DNA from: Rhizophlyctis rosea
Taxonomy: Eukaryota > Chytridiomycota > Chytridiomycetes > Rhizophlyctidales > Rhizophlyctidaceae
Reading direction: 5' to 3'
Length of the DNA stretch: 59,148 nt
Assembly (NCBI GenBank): GCA_027596075.1
Contig: JADGJC010000256.1
Coordinates: 1-59,148, forward strand
Of this stretch, positions 44,901-56,330 are shown piece by piece; within the stretch, counting starts at the first letter, position 1, and the number at the start of each line of letters is the position of its first letter. A model generated the notes under the pieces. That model was not told the origin of the DNA, did no database searches, and worked only from the letters and a program-made list of their open reading frames with translations. Both the position numbers and the translations under genes were made by a program.

Positions 44901-45173
44901 CCGGATGTTTGTTGGGACGTGGGGGTGGTGGTTGAAGGTGTGGCAGGGTGAGGGGTCGGAGTCGATGGCGGCTTGTCCTATATCGTATTGTCAATTGGTA
45001 ACTTTTGAATGAGCTGTTGGTCTGCTGCTGAGACTACGTCTTGCGGAACACGCGTCTCATCGTTGTGAACACACCTTGATGCTGATCCTTTTTGACTTTT
45101 GCCCGCCCTGTGTCGCTCTTGGAGTGCTGTAATTTCCCCCGTCCGGAAACTCCCATACCGCCAGATCAGTCAT
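41908..45173 (-). CDS. WD40-like protein with long disordered N-terminal region
   Basis: ATG 45173 opens MTDLAVWEFPDGGNYSTPRA; the TGA at 41908-41910 follows GYDDGRVQIVGW, a natural propeller end. The family is not recognised. The N-terminal half is Ser/Pro/Thr-rich with basic clusters (VRRSTRERKAPPAPTPYKT), so chromatin or nuclear association is possible. A conserved-looking segment LRNQCDFGFVHCPAPEEVFK ... NLYWRTGEAKRM follows, then an acidic Pro-rich stretch. The C-terminal half has beta-propeller features: SPVVRIGCSESDGYLAIEM, PGQCHLIVAGSC, WDLMVGTKSRGVVVLKYSMF, RWMSNLIVGTTPEGVYVW, YVFAGLPDGEVVAWHSREFS and MIVLGYDDGRVQIVGW. An intron near the 3' end (~42045-42290) contains a perfect-looking 85-bp tandem duplication. 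Confidence 0.68.
42082..42251. repeat. 85-bp tandem duplication in an intron of the WD40-like gene
   Basis: The unit beginning TCATAAATCCGCCCATGACG occupies 42082-42166 and repeats at 42167-42251 with one difference (GGTACACATG versus GGTGCACATG). It lies wholly inside an intron of ~245 bp, which would be ~160 bp without it. Confidence 0.95.
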
Positions 45174-45716
45174 GGCGAGGCCTTGAGATGTTATGAGGGG
45201 TAGGTACTGGTGGAAAGCGCTCCTGTACCGTAGCCCTGTTACGTGAGGGATGGGACAAACGAGATAAAAGTAAAGGGGAAAGAAGCGCTGTTGCAACTTC
45301 GCAGGTGGTGGGTGGGTGATGTATCCATTTAACCCGAAATGGTCAAAGTGATGTATTTCTACATATGGTATCAACAAGTGGTTTTCTACAAGGGATCAAG
45401 CCGTATGCAGAAAAGCAATGATATTTACACATATACAAAAGTCACACGACGCAAAAAAAAAAAAATCAAACATGTACAACTGTGATACCGCGAAAGACAC
45501 TGCAAAACTAGCCAACCAATACACACTAAGTACACGAACGAAGAGAAGCAAAAAGAAAGGAACCCAAAATTAAGCATATCACAAAAGCTTCGCCGTAAGT
45601 GGAGACTAGATGAGGATTGAAGGTAGCCATCAGTGATTTTGACTACTTTCTTGGAAGCCGAAGTATGATTTGGGCAACTACACACCAATCAACTCGAAAT
45701 ACACTGCAATGACAAA
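45174..45716. other. Intergenic region between two minus-strand genes
   Basis: About 540 bp contains the promoter of the WD40-like gene and the 3' flank of the next gene. An A12 run lies at ~45457. Short frames here are not supported. Confidence 0.4.
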
Positions 45717-47546
45717 CTAATGCGGACGGTGCTGTTGCTGTTGGCGCGAAGGACTGGCTTGCCGAATCACCTGACTGGTAGTTGCGGCGGATGGGACTGC
45801 AAGTGGACGGCCAGTGTCCGAAAGAGATGGTGGGACTTTGCAGTCTCCATTCGGATTGGTGGGACTTTCAGAACGAGCGGTCTTGGAAAGAGCCTGAGTT
45901 ATAGCACGATGTTGGAATACAATCAATGCATATTCCAAAACGGGATAACAGCGTAATACCACACCTGATGACGGGATGCCTCATAGAAATGGGCAATAGT
46001 AGCGATTTCGTAGATGTTATCGGATGAGTAGATGCGCACCTACCAAATGGCATGAGCTGTCCAGTACGCAGCAAATGGCAATTGTCTTACTAATGTACCT
46101 CTTGGCCGCCCACTTGTTTGACCTCCTGCGACACCAAGTTCCAGATCAAATCACCTACGTTATTGTCGATGTCATTCTTCATGTGTGCATATGGGTCTTG
46201 ATGCATATCCTTACAGATGACTGTGTATGCGACCGGCGTCTGTTGATGGCAAAGGCTATCTTCGGGATGCGCGGTGAAGACAGGATGTGGTGAATGCATA
46301 CCTGAGTTGGATCTCCAACAACCCAAATATCAGCGAAATTCCAAATACGACGACGGATGGGGTATGCCAACTGCTTCAGGATTGGGTGGAACATTGATTT
46401 GAAGCGCTCTTCGACCTTGGCGGTTGGCTCATCATCATAGCGCTGAGACCACTCCGACTTGTATGCGATGTAAAAGATTGTGATGTCGAGGGTAAACGTC
46501 TTGCCATCAACATTCATAGTCTTGGGGGTGTTGAGGAGTTGGCTTGCTTGACGTGTATCCTTGGCTCGCAGCACGTTGGCGATGTCTCCACGAGACTTAT
46601 TTTTGCCAACGATTCGCAGCTCGCAATCCACCTACGTTCAGGTAGCGGCAGAAGCCAATACGTTCGTGTCCGCTGAAGTGGATTCCCCGCAGCGGTCAGG
46701 ATCGGAACATGTGGGACCCAAAAGATGTTTTCCGCATACGCGGGCAACATCGTCGTCTTCCAGGCAAGGGAGCAATTTTGGATGACGGAGAATGGGGTCT
46801 TCGTGCGGCTGGGCGATGAAGCATTTGACGAATGCGCGGTCGGGAATTCGCTCGAAATCCATCCGCAAGACAATTCGTCCGCTTGCTTCCGCTGCGCTTA
46901 TCTATTCATGGAGAACAGCCCTGGAGTCATGCTTCTCGGAAGCGGAGGATGAAGCACCAATGGGGAGACGGTTGGATTTGCCCGGCGAAATGCAAAGTAT
47001 GATGATCAAATGTCAGTGAATGTATCCTATGAAAAGTGAACTGCTGTCCTAATGACACCTTCAATAACTGCATCATCAACCTCCTGCCCGAGGCTCCTCC
47101 CCACCGCATCCTCATTCGCCGCCTCCGTCCGCTTCATCACTTCGTCCTTCCCCTTCACATCAATCTTGTTCTCCACTTTCTCACATCCATGATCCCCTTG
47201 ACAAGTAAGGACTGCAATGTTGGATGACGTGGGTGGGACTGAGATGTTGATATTCATTAATTGTTGTACAGTATGACCGGCGAAGTTGGAAACATCGGAG
47301 CCTGCGCAGAGTGATATTCACTCTCTCAGTTGGCGTCTGTGCAGAACGATGGCGGAGATCTGAATAGTGCCATCACTTTACCTGTCCCACCTTTGACTTC
47401 TTCAATCGCAGTTATCAAGTTCCTGAGCGAGGACGTAACCTTGCTCAAGTCAGCGTTCGACTCTAACATAATTCAGAGAGGTCTTTAGTCAGCAGGACCA
47501 CAACGGATGTGTCAAAAAAAAATATGCATTTACCAATTCGATCCAT
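45717..47546 (-). CDS. Unrecognised multi-exon protein
   Basis: No family recognised. ATG 47546 gives MDRIESNADLSKVTSSLRNL and ITAIEEVKGGT after a first intron. Later exons read VQQLMNINISVPPTSSNIAV ... GDHGCEKVENKIDVKGKDEV, a Cys-containing RMDFERIPDRAFVKCFIAQP ... LLPCLEDDDVARVCGKHL, then DCELRIVGKNKSRGDIANVL, a compact FTLDITIFYIAYKSEWSQRY and RIWNFADIWVVGDPTQ, TPVAYTVICKDMHQDPYAHM, and a Ser/Gln-rich tail ending RQASPSRQQQQHRPH. The frames are open, the splice sites are canonical and the composition is protein-like, so a real soluble protein is likely. No signal peptide or membrane span was seen. Function is unknown. Confidence 0.6.
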
Positions 47547-48881
47547 TCTGGTAAGGAAGTACACAAGACTTTAAGGAGATCTTGGGGTCGGCAGACAAGA
47601 GGACGTTATGTTGTCCGATTTTACGAAAAGGGACTGAAGAATGAATCTTAGCGAATGGGTCGAAAAGAATTTGGAGATGAATTCTACACGAGTAGGATGA
47701 ACGATAGTTATCACTTTGTTGAAGGCTCGCTCAACTTCGAATGGCCAACAACAAAGATCGAAAGGAGTGGGAAATCGAGAAGATAGTGGCATTAGTATGG
47801 AGCTGTACCTGACTATGCTGGTCCATCAAATTGCATCGTGCACACTGCGTTCGGCCTTGTGTCTGATGTTGACCCAGTGTGGATAAAGTACAGTACAGAG
47901 CTTAAGGGCGGTGGCACAGCATTTGTATACTCCAGCTGAGCATAAGACTTCCACGAATTGAAGAGCTGCAATGGCATCTATAGAGTGTTTCTAAGACCCA
48001 AAATTCATGCGCATTTTGACTCGTGACATGGCGGTTGTAAAGATGGTAGGCGGGAGGCGTGCATGCTGGATGTGAAACATTTCCATTCTGGCGACGGACA
48101 GCTGGTCGGGCTAGTGGAGCTGTGCAGAAACCTGCTTGATACACTGAAAACTGAGGCTGCATCCGTTCGGAGTGGGTCACCTGTTTGTGGTAGCGTTCGG
48201 CATCTCTTCAAGTGTGAAGAAATTAAGGTATTACAATGATTTGAACATGCCATGCAAACTTGATGTGCTGCTCGACGAATTGCAGGACGAAACAGGATGC
48301 CGGTGAGATGACGGCCACTAGTGCCACCTTACATGATGAATGAAATCGTCTTTGAAAATGGTTAGGGTCCAACGGTAAGCGAATGCTTACTGACCAACAT
48401 ACAGTCATTCGTGCGGTACCTGGGAATAAAGATCTGCAGTCAGATATGACGGTTAGTTGATGTTGAAATGATTATAATGCCCAACCGAAGCGCGGATCTT
48501 GGACCTTCACTACCTGTGTCCTGCTACGCTTGTTCACACACAAAAGGAACCCCCCCTCAGGTTTTGATTGACTAAATAGATGAGAAAATTCGTGCACCAC
48601 TATTAAATCAAACTCAAAATGTCTGCTGATTGCCCGTTGTCGGATGTGTAACAAGGAGCTCAATCACTTTCCATATCATTTGGCGCAGGCTCTGAATAAC
48701 AAAAATGACGATGCGAACTCATGTGCATCAGACGGTACCAATGTGTGGAAGCAGGTTGAAGAGAATCTGCTCATCTGCTTTATGTACATGTACAGCACCC
48801 TACTTCTCGCAATACCGCGCTGCTCTGCCTAATTCGCTTCTCGATGGCCAGCAACCGAGAAGACAGTTTCCTAACAACTGA
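47547..48881. other. 1.3-kb region without a confident gene
   Basis: The plus strand has short protein-like frames at ~48063-48225 (SGDGQLVGLVELCRNLLDTL then KTEAASVRSGSPVCGSV), bounded by a donor-like AAGGTATTAC, and at 48644-48832 (MCNKELNHFPYHLAQALNNK). They do not assemble into a complete model. They could be exons of an unrecognised plus-strand gene or remnants. Confidence 0.3.
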
Positions 48882-50363
48882 CTAACACACCCAACTGGAG
48901 TCCCTAGGTCCCTGTACGCCGGTAACTTCCCTATACCACTGACTTTGTGACTGCCCCAAACATGTTCCGACCGTCACGACCTGGAGCCCTCTACTGGCCG
49001 CCCAGTCCAAAATGCGCGGCGCCAGCTGCTGGACAGTTGTTTGATGCACGTCATGATTCAATGTGATGAGCCCCACATCTCTCCTTGCATCCTGATATCT
49101 CTCGAACTGCTCGTCAACCGAAATACCAGCCGTGTCTCCCGAGTCCATGGTCCACATGATGACAGATGTGTATCCAAATCTCCCGACGGTGTTGACAATG
49201 TTTTGGTTATATGCTCCGTAAGGGGGTCGAACGAAGGTGGGCTTTGCACCAAGGATTTTGGCTAGGGCGGTGTCGACACGAGTGAGTTCAGATTCGAGTG
49301 ACGATTGCGAGAGGGTGGTGAGGTCGGAATGACTCCAAGTGTGCGAGCCGACTTGATGGCCGCCGTTGTATGCTTGGCGGAGAACGTCCGCGTGATTGTA
49401 AATGCAATCCCAGTTGAGTCCGTTGACGAAGAGAGTTAGTTTGGCATTGCGGGAGTTGAAGAGGTTGAGCAATTCCTGAGTGTATTGGTACGGTCCGTCA
49501 TCGACTGCGGATAGATCATTAGAACCATTGGTCATTGCGTGCAGCGAAGAACATTTGCTGCTGATGTACTTACATGTAACGGCAACTTGGTTAGGATTAT
49601 TGCATTGCTCATATACTCGCGCCGTCGCAGGGACCGACGTAGGGGAAGGACCAGTTGTAGTACTCGTACGAGTTGTCGTGGTGCCGGGGTTGCCGGGGGT
49701 GCCAGTTGTGCCGGTGCAATAGGATTGGAAGCCACCAGGAGTGCACTTAAATCGTCCATCTGAGGTGCTGTAGATATTTGCGCAGCATCCGTTCGCGCAT
49801 TCCGCATTTGTGGAACAAAAGTCCCAGTCGCCTTTCTTCGTACCAGTAGGTGTAGAGGTAGGGCTGATGGTGGTGCTGGTACGACTGATGGTGGTGCTTG
49901 TAGTTGCTGGTGTGCCCGTTGTGCCAGTGCAGTAGGATTGGAACCCTCCTGGTGTACATTTATACCTTCCGTCGTTGCTGTAAACGTTTGCGCAACAGCC
50001 GTCACTACATTCCGAATTGCTGGAACAAAAATCCCAGTCTCCTTTGCGGGCGCCAGTGGGGTTTGGACTGGCAGTTGTGCTAGTTCTCGTGCTCGAGCTG
50101 CCACTGCCGGAACAATTTCCGAACGTTGGTTGACACCCGCTGCCACAATGATCAGATGAAACTCCACACCATCCCCATTGGCTGCAGCACTGGCCTGCAT
50201 ATTGGACACTGGACGGTAAGCGCGCATGAAGATAGTATTCTTCACCATGAACTCACTTACCACTGGCGCAGGCACCAATACCGGGCCCACAGTTTTGGCC
50301 GCTAACTGCAACGGCAGAGGCGATGATGATGACCAAGACGGTTCTCGCTAACCGAGACATCAT
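48882..50363 (-). CDS. Secreted chitin deacetylase with hevein (CBM18) and duplicated Cys-rich modules
   Basis: ATG 50363 opens the signal peptide MMSRLARTVLVIIIASAVAVSG. Next is one hevein-type CBM18 (CGPGIGACASG ... CCSQWGWCGVSSDHCGSGC), then two copies of a ~45-residue Cys-rich unit (KGDWDFCSSNSECSDGCCA... and KGDWDFCSTNAECANGCCA..., each ending CTPGGFQSYCTGTTGTP), joined by Thr/Ser-rich linkers. The catalytic NodB domain has all motifs: TFDDGP restored across an intron at ~49503-49573, the metal-ligand HQVGSHTWSH, RPPYGAYN, the WTMDSGD region, and LNHDVHQ. It should deacetylate chitin to chitosan at the wall. The stop is 48882. The Cys-rich units are not CBM18 and I cannot name them. Confidence 0.92.
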
Positions 50364-50951
50364 GTTCAGTAGATCGCCGATATGTATGGTATTGGAGTAA
50401 AGTAAACCGCTCTGTGACGAAAATTGGATTGTGGTCGGCAGAATGCGTGGATTTATACTTCTGTCTTGTCAACCAGATCTGTGCTCCTTCCAGACCTGTC
50501 ATTCCTGCACCGCCGTTTTGTGTCACATTTCGGGCCACTGGGTTTTTCGTGAGGCTTGGGAGACTCGTTTCTTCCTGGTCCCATCCCAATAATGCAGCAC
50601 TGAAACCGAGCCAAGAAAGCGACGGGACCAGAAAGAAAAACAGCAAAACCATCTCATGCGGATGACCCTTCAGGTCATTTTGTACACTACTTCCGTCAAC
50701 ATTGACGTGACGTCTCATGATGAATTCCATTCTGTTCAATTAACAAGAAATACACCCGTGCCTTTTCAGTGATTTTCAGACTTGTGACTAGATGGAATTC
50801 TCGAACTATTGAGGTATCAGAGCTATAATAAAAGAGTACAGCAAAAGATCTTGAAGCGCCATATGGGTGTCTAAATCCGTCTATATCTTACATCCCGGAG
50901 ATATTTCCAGACTTTTTACGGTGTCCACGTCACGGTACCACACGCCGAGCC
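50364..50951. other. Intergenic, chitin deacetylase promoter side
   Basis: About 590 bp upstream of the chitin deacetylase ATG and downstream of the decayed methyltransferase. Apart from the TATA box at 50451-50457, nothing was recognised. Confidence 0.4.
50451..50457 (-). promoter_or_regulatory. TATA box of the chitin deacetylase gene
   Basis: On the minus strand TATAAAT lies about 90 bp upstream of ATG 50363, a sensible place for a core promoter with a ~55-bp leader. Confidence 0.45.
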
Positions 50952-52059
50952 CTACAACTCTTTCCGACCAAAGCACCGCGTCCAATAGACAACATGGTCC
51001 ATCTCCAACATCTCTTGGACATGGGCCTTCACTAATCCTTCATAGTCCTCTTCCGCACACACTCCCTTGGCAACCAATGCGGCCTTGATTCCCATCAACA
51101 CCCCTGTTACATCTTCTCCAGACATTTTGGCAAGTCCCATAGCCTTTGCGTCAGACGGGTGGGGGCGAGTTTGCAGCTCCTTGGTCACTTCTTGGACGTC
51201 CGTCATTCTCGTACGACGACAGATAGTCTTTCAATTTGCTCAAGATGTTTGCGAGCTTTTGCGTCACCCTCGCGGGCTATAACCCCTTGGGCCACTGGCG
51301 AGAGCAACATGAGTTAATTTACGGATCAATGCAACAAAAGCCGACGGATTGAACACGTACTGATAGCCACTAAGTTTGGGGACTTCGTGGGACGTTTGAT
51401 GGCGGGGTTTGCAAATTCCATCATTTCAATATAACCCCCTGGCTTCACAATGAGAACAGGCCAGAATTCAGCGCGTAAACCCGTGGATAAGGAAGCGCAT
51501 GTAAATGAAGTCGAATGAGGCGTCAGCGAAGGGCACGGGCCGAGATGTTAAGTCGCCCTACAAAGCGACCGATATTATGTACCTGGATGAAGTCAACGTT
51601 CTTGGGCTTTACGGTGTTTGGCTGCACAGGAGAGAGATGGCACATGGCATTGAAAAATACTCAATCGCAGTCTGCACGCCAAAGAATCATGAATCATTCC
51701 GTTTGCAAATTTCCTTGTAGCCAATACAGACCTCAAATGCCCATATGCCGCTTCCACATCCCAAATCCAATGCCTGAGCACTAAAGTTGCTGCCGAACAT
51801 CAAGCACAATGTAATGTTGCAGATGAAGCCGCTCCATCTCCTCATCGTCATTAAGGAGGAAGTGGAGGACGTAGATTTTGTCAGATGCAACGTGGTCAAC
51901 GAAGAAAGGAGTAAAGTCGGCATGGAGCCGTCGACCTGTCGGATCATATTTGAAGGAGTCCGCCCTCCCTCTCTTGACTTGAACACTTTGGTCAGAATCG
52001 ATTGAAGCTTTAGACGGCTGTGATTTGAGCCTAGGCTCAGATGAAAAACAGATGCCCAT
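50952..52059 (-). pseudogene. Decayed SAM-dependent methyltransferase
   Basis: The fragments follow the order of a fungal class I methyltransferase but change frame repeatedly. ATG 52059 gives MGICFSSEPRLKSQPSK, KYDPTGRRLHA and DDEEMERLHLQHYIVL. A one-base frame change then leads to the SAM motif ALDLGCGSGIWAFE. After a disordered stretch, VQPNTVKPKNVDFIQ appears in a frame with an upstream stop. Only 25 bases separate it from PFADASFDFIYMRFLIHGF, too short for an intron. A TGA and frame change precede WPVLIVKPGGYIEMMEF. The tail MTDVQEVTKELQTRPHPSD ... EMLEMDHVVYWTRCFGRK is open to the stop at 50952. At least three disruptions argue for a pseudogene rather than one sequencing error. Confidence 0.6.
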
Positions 52060-54107
52060 GAGGAAGAAGTCAGAACTTGTTCCAATTGATTTGATGGCAC
52101 TGTGCGCTGGAACACCGAGATGTTGCGGGTGCGTGGGTAGCTGTTGTTGCATATGTATTTTCATCTTGTTCAGCAGTGCCCAGTGCCCACCACATTCTGG
52201 TTGCGTGAGTATTGAAAAGTCACTACCAACCGTCAATTCCTAATTCCGCTTTTTATTCCAGAATTGGGATATCAGTGTGAGACGTAATTGGGGGAAAAGC
52301 CAATATTATGATCACGGAAGACTTCCGATCCTATCTTGACAGTGTCTCGTTCTTGAATGGGAAAGATCGCGCTACAAGGAGAAATGAAGTCAATGTTCGA
52401 CAGCAAATCAATCCACCTCCCCATCAGAGCCGGTGGTCATGGCGATTGGTTATCATTGTAATTATCCTTGGTCAAGGCCTTTTGCCCCTGTCCCCAATAA
52501 GGTAAACTCTGAGATAATTTTCGACACTCGGTCTCCAATCGTCTCCGTAGCCAATCAGTCCAATGCCTCTCATACTTCCATTCTTTATCCACTAGGCATT
52601 GGCACGGGAGTGCGCAATTCTCGGTGGCACCATCATAATGACACCGGAGGGAGGCAGCTCCCATAAATGCTCTGCGGGCATGAAAGGATATGAAACAGAT
52701 CTTCTGCATTATGCAGACATATCAACTGATGATCATCATGAGTTGAGGGTACTTGCTGATACCCGTCGTCGTTGTCCATGTAAACCGTGAGTGAGCAAAC
52801 TTCTCCCGGACATTCAAAATATGATTTTGTTTGGTACGCAATTGGCTCACTTTCCACATGGAAATTTGTTACAGAAAAAGATGGTTACGTCGCCATAATT
52901 CACCACGGCATGGTCTTCACATCCATTGTCCCCGAGAAAACGAGCAGGGCAATGTGACTTATATCCCAATGAGGGATTGTCAAGAGGGAGAGAATAAAGG
53001 CAAGTGTTCAATAACGTCCATGCAAATTATCCGTCCATGCCATGATGTACAAGTTAAACCTGACCACGCAAATCAATGTTTGGTGCGCCTGCTTGTTCAT
53101 TTTGTGCACAGATATCAAAGTCCTTCGCCTGCTGGTATGCGATGAATGCATTCCTTTGTTTGGGGATGGTGCAGATTTGATTGTCGACCGTGATGACAGT
53201 GCCGCACCGTTATTTAGATACATACTCTTAACCAATTCACATACAGAGTGAGGAGTGGATGGAGTCACGTGGCTCAAATCTCATATCACCACTGGCTGAG
53301 TCATCTTGACCTGTCACATAGCGATAGGATAAGCCCTTTATTCAACTCGTGCTCGTTTCGGCATCTCCGCTGCGCTCCGATACTACACTCACACTCGGTG
53401 AATAAATAGTACTTATGTTATGTAGTGACAAAGGGTGGGCGCCTATCATGGAACCTTCCAAAACGACCCAAACTACCAATATGTAAAGCCACAGGGATGG
53501 CCCCTTAGTGGGGAGATGTAGGATGATCTTGGCAGTCTGAACCGTGCTGCCAGCATGCGATACCGTATGTAGAAATACAACCTGCTTACCTCTAGTTCTA
53601 GTGAACTAGTAGTCTGTGCTCATCAGATCCTCGGGTGCAGTAGGTGCCCAATGAACCTTGTAATTATCGGAGGGGTCAGGAACTGGCCCTGGATCTGGAC
53701 CCTTGAATTTCCGACGCGTCGCTGGGTATAAATGCCCAGGAAGTCCAGGTTGCATCGCCGAAAGTTGCTCTCTCCATCATTCCACTCCGTCAACCGGCCA
53801 TTCGAGCGTTTTTCTCTAGTTTTTGGCAAGAACGTATAGGTGACTGTTACTACTGCCTGTCAATACGGAGCACTTATAGCCACCCACTCCTAATCTCCCC
53901 ACTGTTTTTAACCCCCGCGTGGCGTCATTCATCTACAAGCCCCACTGTCCCGTGCCACACACTACCCCAGCCAGTCCACCAACCTTACTAAGCCACCTCG
54001 CGCGATTGGGCGCGGCTCCGCATTTGGTTCGACTTGGGTCTTTGACTCTTGACACACCCACACTCTCCCTCGCAAGTTCGCAACCTCGAATTCATATCGA
54101 GTTCTCT
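52060..54107. other. 2-kb gene-poor region upstream of the Ert1/AcuK-like gene
   Basis: It contains a protein-like plus-strand frame at ~52784-52956 (SKYDFVWYAIGSLSTWKFVT then EKDGYVAIIHHGMVFTSIVP, ending TGA), a GGAGCGCAGCGGAG-type GC-rich tract on the minus strand at ~53350-53380, a small inverted repeat at 53592-53609 and TATAAAT at 53727-53733. None makes a complete gene. Confidence 0.35.
53592..53609. repeat. Short perfect inverted repeat
   Basis: CTAGTTC - TAGT - GAACTAG gives a 7-bp stem with a 4-base loop about 500 bp upstream of the Ert1/AcuK-like ATG. It could be an operator-like site or chance. Confidence 0.5.
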
Positions 54108-55667
54108 ATGGATGCACCAACAGGAGGGTCGACGTCGGAAAAGAGACGGAAGAAGACTTCGAGAGCCTGCTTACCCTGTCAAAGGGCTCACTTGACTTGT
54201 GGTATGTCATTAACTCAGCCTTGGGCACCACACTGTAATTCCTTATTTTGGTTTACACCATTCAGACGACTTGCGTCCATGTTCTCGGTGCGTGAAACGG
54301 GACATGGCCGCTAGCTGTACGGAAGGTGTGAGGAAGAAGGCAAAGTATTTGCAGGACGATGACTTTGAAGGTCGGTGTCAGGACAAACATGCATGACGGT
54401 GTGGAGACTAACCCCAACGGGAAGTCCCCTCCCCTCCAGCAGGTGTGGTTGGTGGGACGAGTGCGACGCAAACCGGCGGTTTAGACGGGGTCCGCCAGGA
54501 CGCTATAACAGGTAAAGGTCGACACTTTCGCGCATACGTTTGTGAAATGCACTAAAGGCATTGCAGCAGAACCTCAAGATACACCTCCAGCTTCGCTTGA
54601 AACCTCCTATACCGACCCCCTGCTTGGCTTCCCACTTTCTAATAACTACAATTTCGGTTCCGAAACTGTCAACCTCGAATATTCCATCCTTTCTAACATG
54701 CTCAACTCCGACCTCGACCCGGGCAATACCTCAAACGCTTTGCAGCAAGCACCAGGGGTTCAAACCCCACCTATCGAACCAGCTAAAAATGCGTTTACGG
54801 GAGGCGATGCAATAGCGACAATGAATTCGCCTGGTAATCCACCGGTAGGGACGTATGGCCGAGGTGGGAATCCGACAAGCGACGTGTATGCAAGCGTGAC
54901 ACGGCCATATGATTATCGGGAAGGATTTCATTATCTCGTGAAATATGTAAAGGAAAGGTAGGAATTCGATGCTGCCTTCCCTGCATTGGTGGAAGATGAT
55001 TGGGGAAACTGATTTCTTCGTTTAGAATGGAGAAGGATGACATCATGCGTATTTGCCGAGCTCTAGCACAATTCCGTCCGTCCTTCATGGCGCAAATCAT
55101 GAACCTCTCGGCGGAGGACCTTCTATTTATGGAGAAATGCTTTCAGCGCACTTTGATGGTAAGTAGCACTTGTCGGCCAATGCTCATATCCCCTGGCTCA
55201 TGTATCGTCTCTGATGTATCGTCTTCCATCCACCAGGAATTCGACAAGCTAATAGGCTTTTCGGGAACTCCCACTGTCCTCTGGCGACGCACTGGCGAAA
55301 TCGCATTGGTCGGCAAAGAATTCTCAATCCTCACGCAATGGACACGGGACGATCTGTTGGGCAAGAAGACGTACATCTACGAGCTGATGGATAATCCATC
55401 AGCGGTTGATTATTGGGAAAAGTTCAGTCTGATCGCTTTTGACAATAGTCAGCAAAGCGTTATGACGACATGTACGTTGCGGAGTCCGCGAGGCCGACCC
55501 GTACCGTGTGCTTTCTGCTTTACAATCAAGAGGGACATTTTTGATGTTCCTTTGGCGGTTGTTGGAAACTTTTTGCCTCTGTGAGTGCCAAGGGTGTGGG
55601 ATGTCTGTGTTCCGTCCGCAATGTCACTTTCCAACCGTGTACTCTTTTCAGATTCCGCGCTTTGTGA
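54108..55667 (+). CDS. ERT1: Zn2Cys6 transcription factor of the Ert1/AcuK/Rds2 family (gluconeogenesis regulator)
   Basis: ATG 54108 ([20 protein letters not shown]) leads to the zinc cluster, split by an intron: [12 protein letters not shown] joined to [18 protein letters not shown], the six-cysteine pattern CX2CX6CX5CX2CX6C, then [10 protein letters not shown]. The KKTSRAC...[10 protein letters not shown] and RKKAKYL signatures are specific to the Ert1/AcuK/AcuM/Rds2 subgroup, nuclear activators of gluconeogenic and ethanol/acetate genes. A disordered Thr/Pro/Asn-rich middle follows, then [19 protein letters not shown], the [16 protein letters not shown] segment and a PAS-like domain ([36 protein letters not shown]). 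A terminal GTGAGT..CAG intron, if spliced, ends the protein at LPLFRAL (TGA 55665-55667); unspliced it stops at 55582. Confidence 0.92.
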
Positions 55668-55967
55668 TTTGACAACCGTTCGAGATGTATGGAGAGGTGT
55701 TTGTTCCCATCCCAATCTTGTAAATATTTCCTTTGCGTTTTGTTTCATGAATGTTCATAACTTGAGTTGTATATTTCTTCCGGCCGTAATGCTGTCACAA
55801 TATCATGGGAATCACTGCTTTCGTGAAATATCAAGTTGCGATCTGATTGGATGCACGTGGAGTCATCACAGCTTTGAGTAGATGAATGTTTGCCATCACC
55901 GTGTCCTCCGGTAACGCAGCTAGATCGTGAAAAATGCCGCTGTTAACAATAGAACAAGACCCATGTT

Positions 55968-56330
55968 TCAATTCCGGACGCTCGGGGTATCATATAACAA
56001 TCGGAAGGATCTGCTTCGACTGTGGGCGCAGCTTACGGTGCATGTGGCATCGAATGATTGTCCATTTTGTCTCAACGTAGCAGTTTCATTTGCTGCCACC
56101 TTATCAACAATCCTACTTTTATGTGATCCCACCTCCAATGCCAGTCCCATATATGGAAGGACGACTTGCCACCAAGTTCCAATTTTACCTATCAAATCAA
56201 GTTCTTGACAGACCTGTGCGTCCACTTGGTGTATTTCATCGTAGATGTCATCAGAGGGAACTACAGTGGAGAATCCAAGAATACCTAGTTGGCACTGAAT
56301 TGCAATGGAGAGTTGAAAGAGGAAGAGCAT
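55968..56330 (-). CDS. Hypothetical small protein, weak support
   Basis: A single open frame of 120 codons from ATG 56330 begins with a signal-peptide-like MLFLFQLSIAIQCQLGILG and continues VVPSDDIYDEIHQVDAQVCQ with several cysteines. No family is recognised. The region between the Ert1/AcuK-like stop (55667) and this frame, about 300 bp, shows nothing else. It may be a small secreted protein or a chance frame. Confidence 0.25.
   Translation of the reverse strand: MLFLFQLSIAIQCQLGILGFSTVVPSDDIYDEIHQVDAQVCQELDLIGKIGTWWQVVLPYMGLALEVGSHKSRIVDKVAANETATLRQNGQSFDATCTVSCAHSRSRSFRLLYDTPSVRN

Noticed and set aside
54751..54770. GGGGTTCAAACCCC, resembling a tRNA T-loop
   Set aside because: Lies inside the coding sequence of the Ert1/AcuK-like gene; no acceptor, D or anticodon arms around it.
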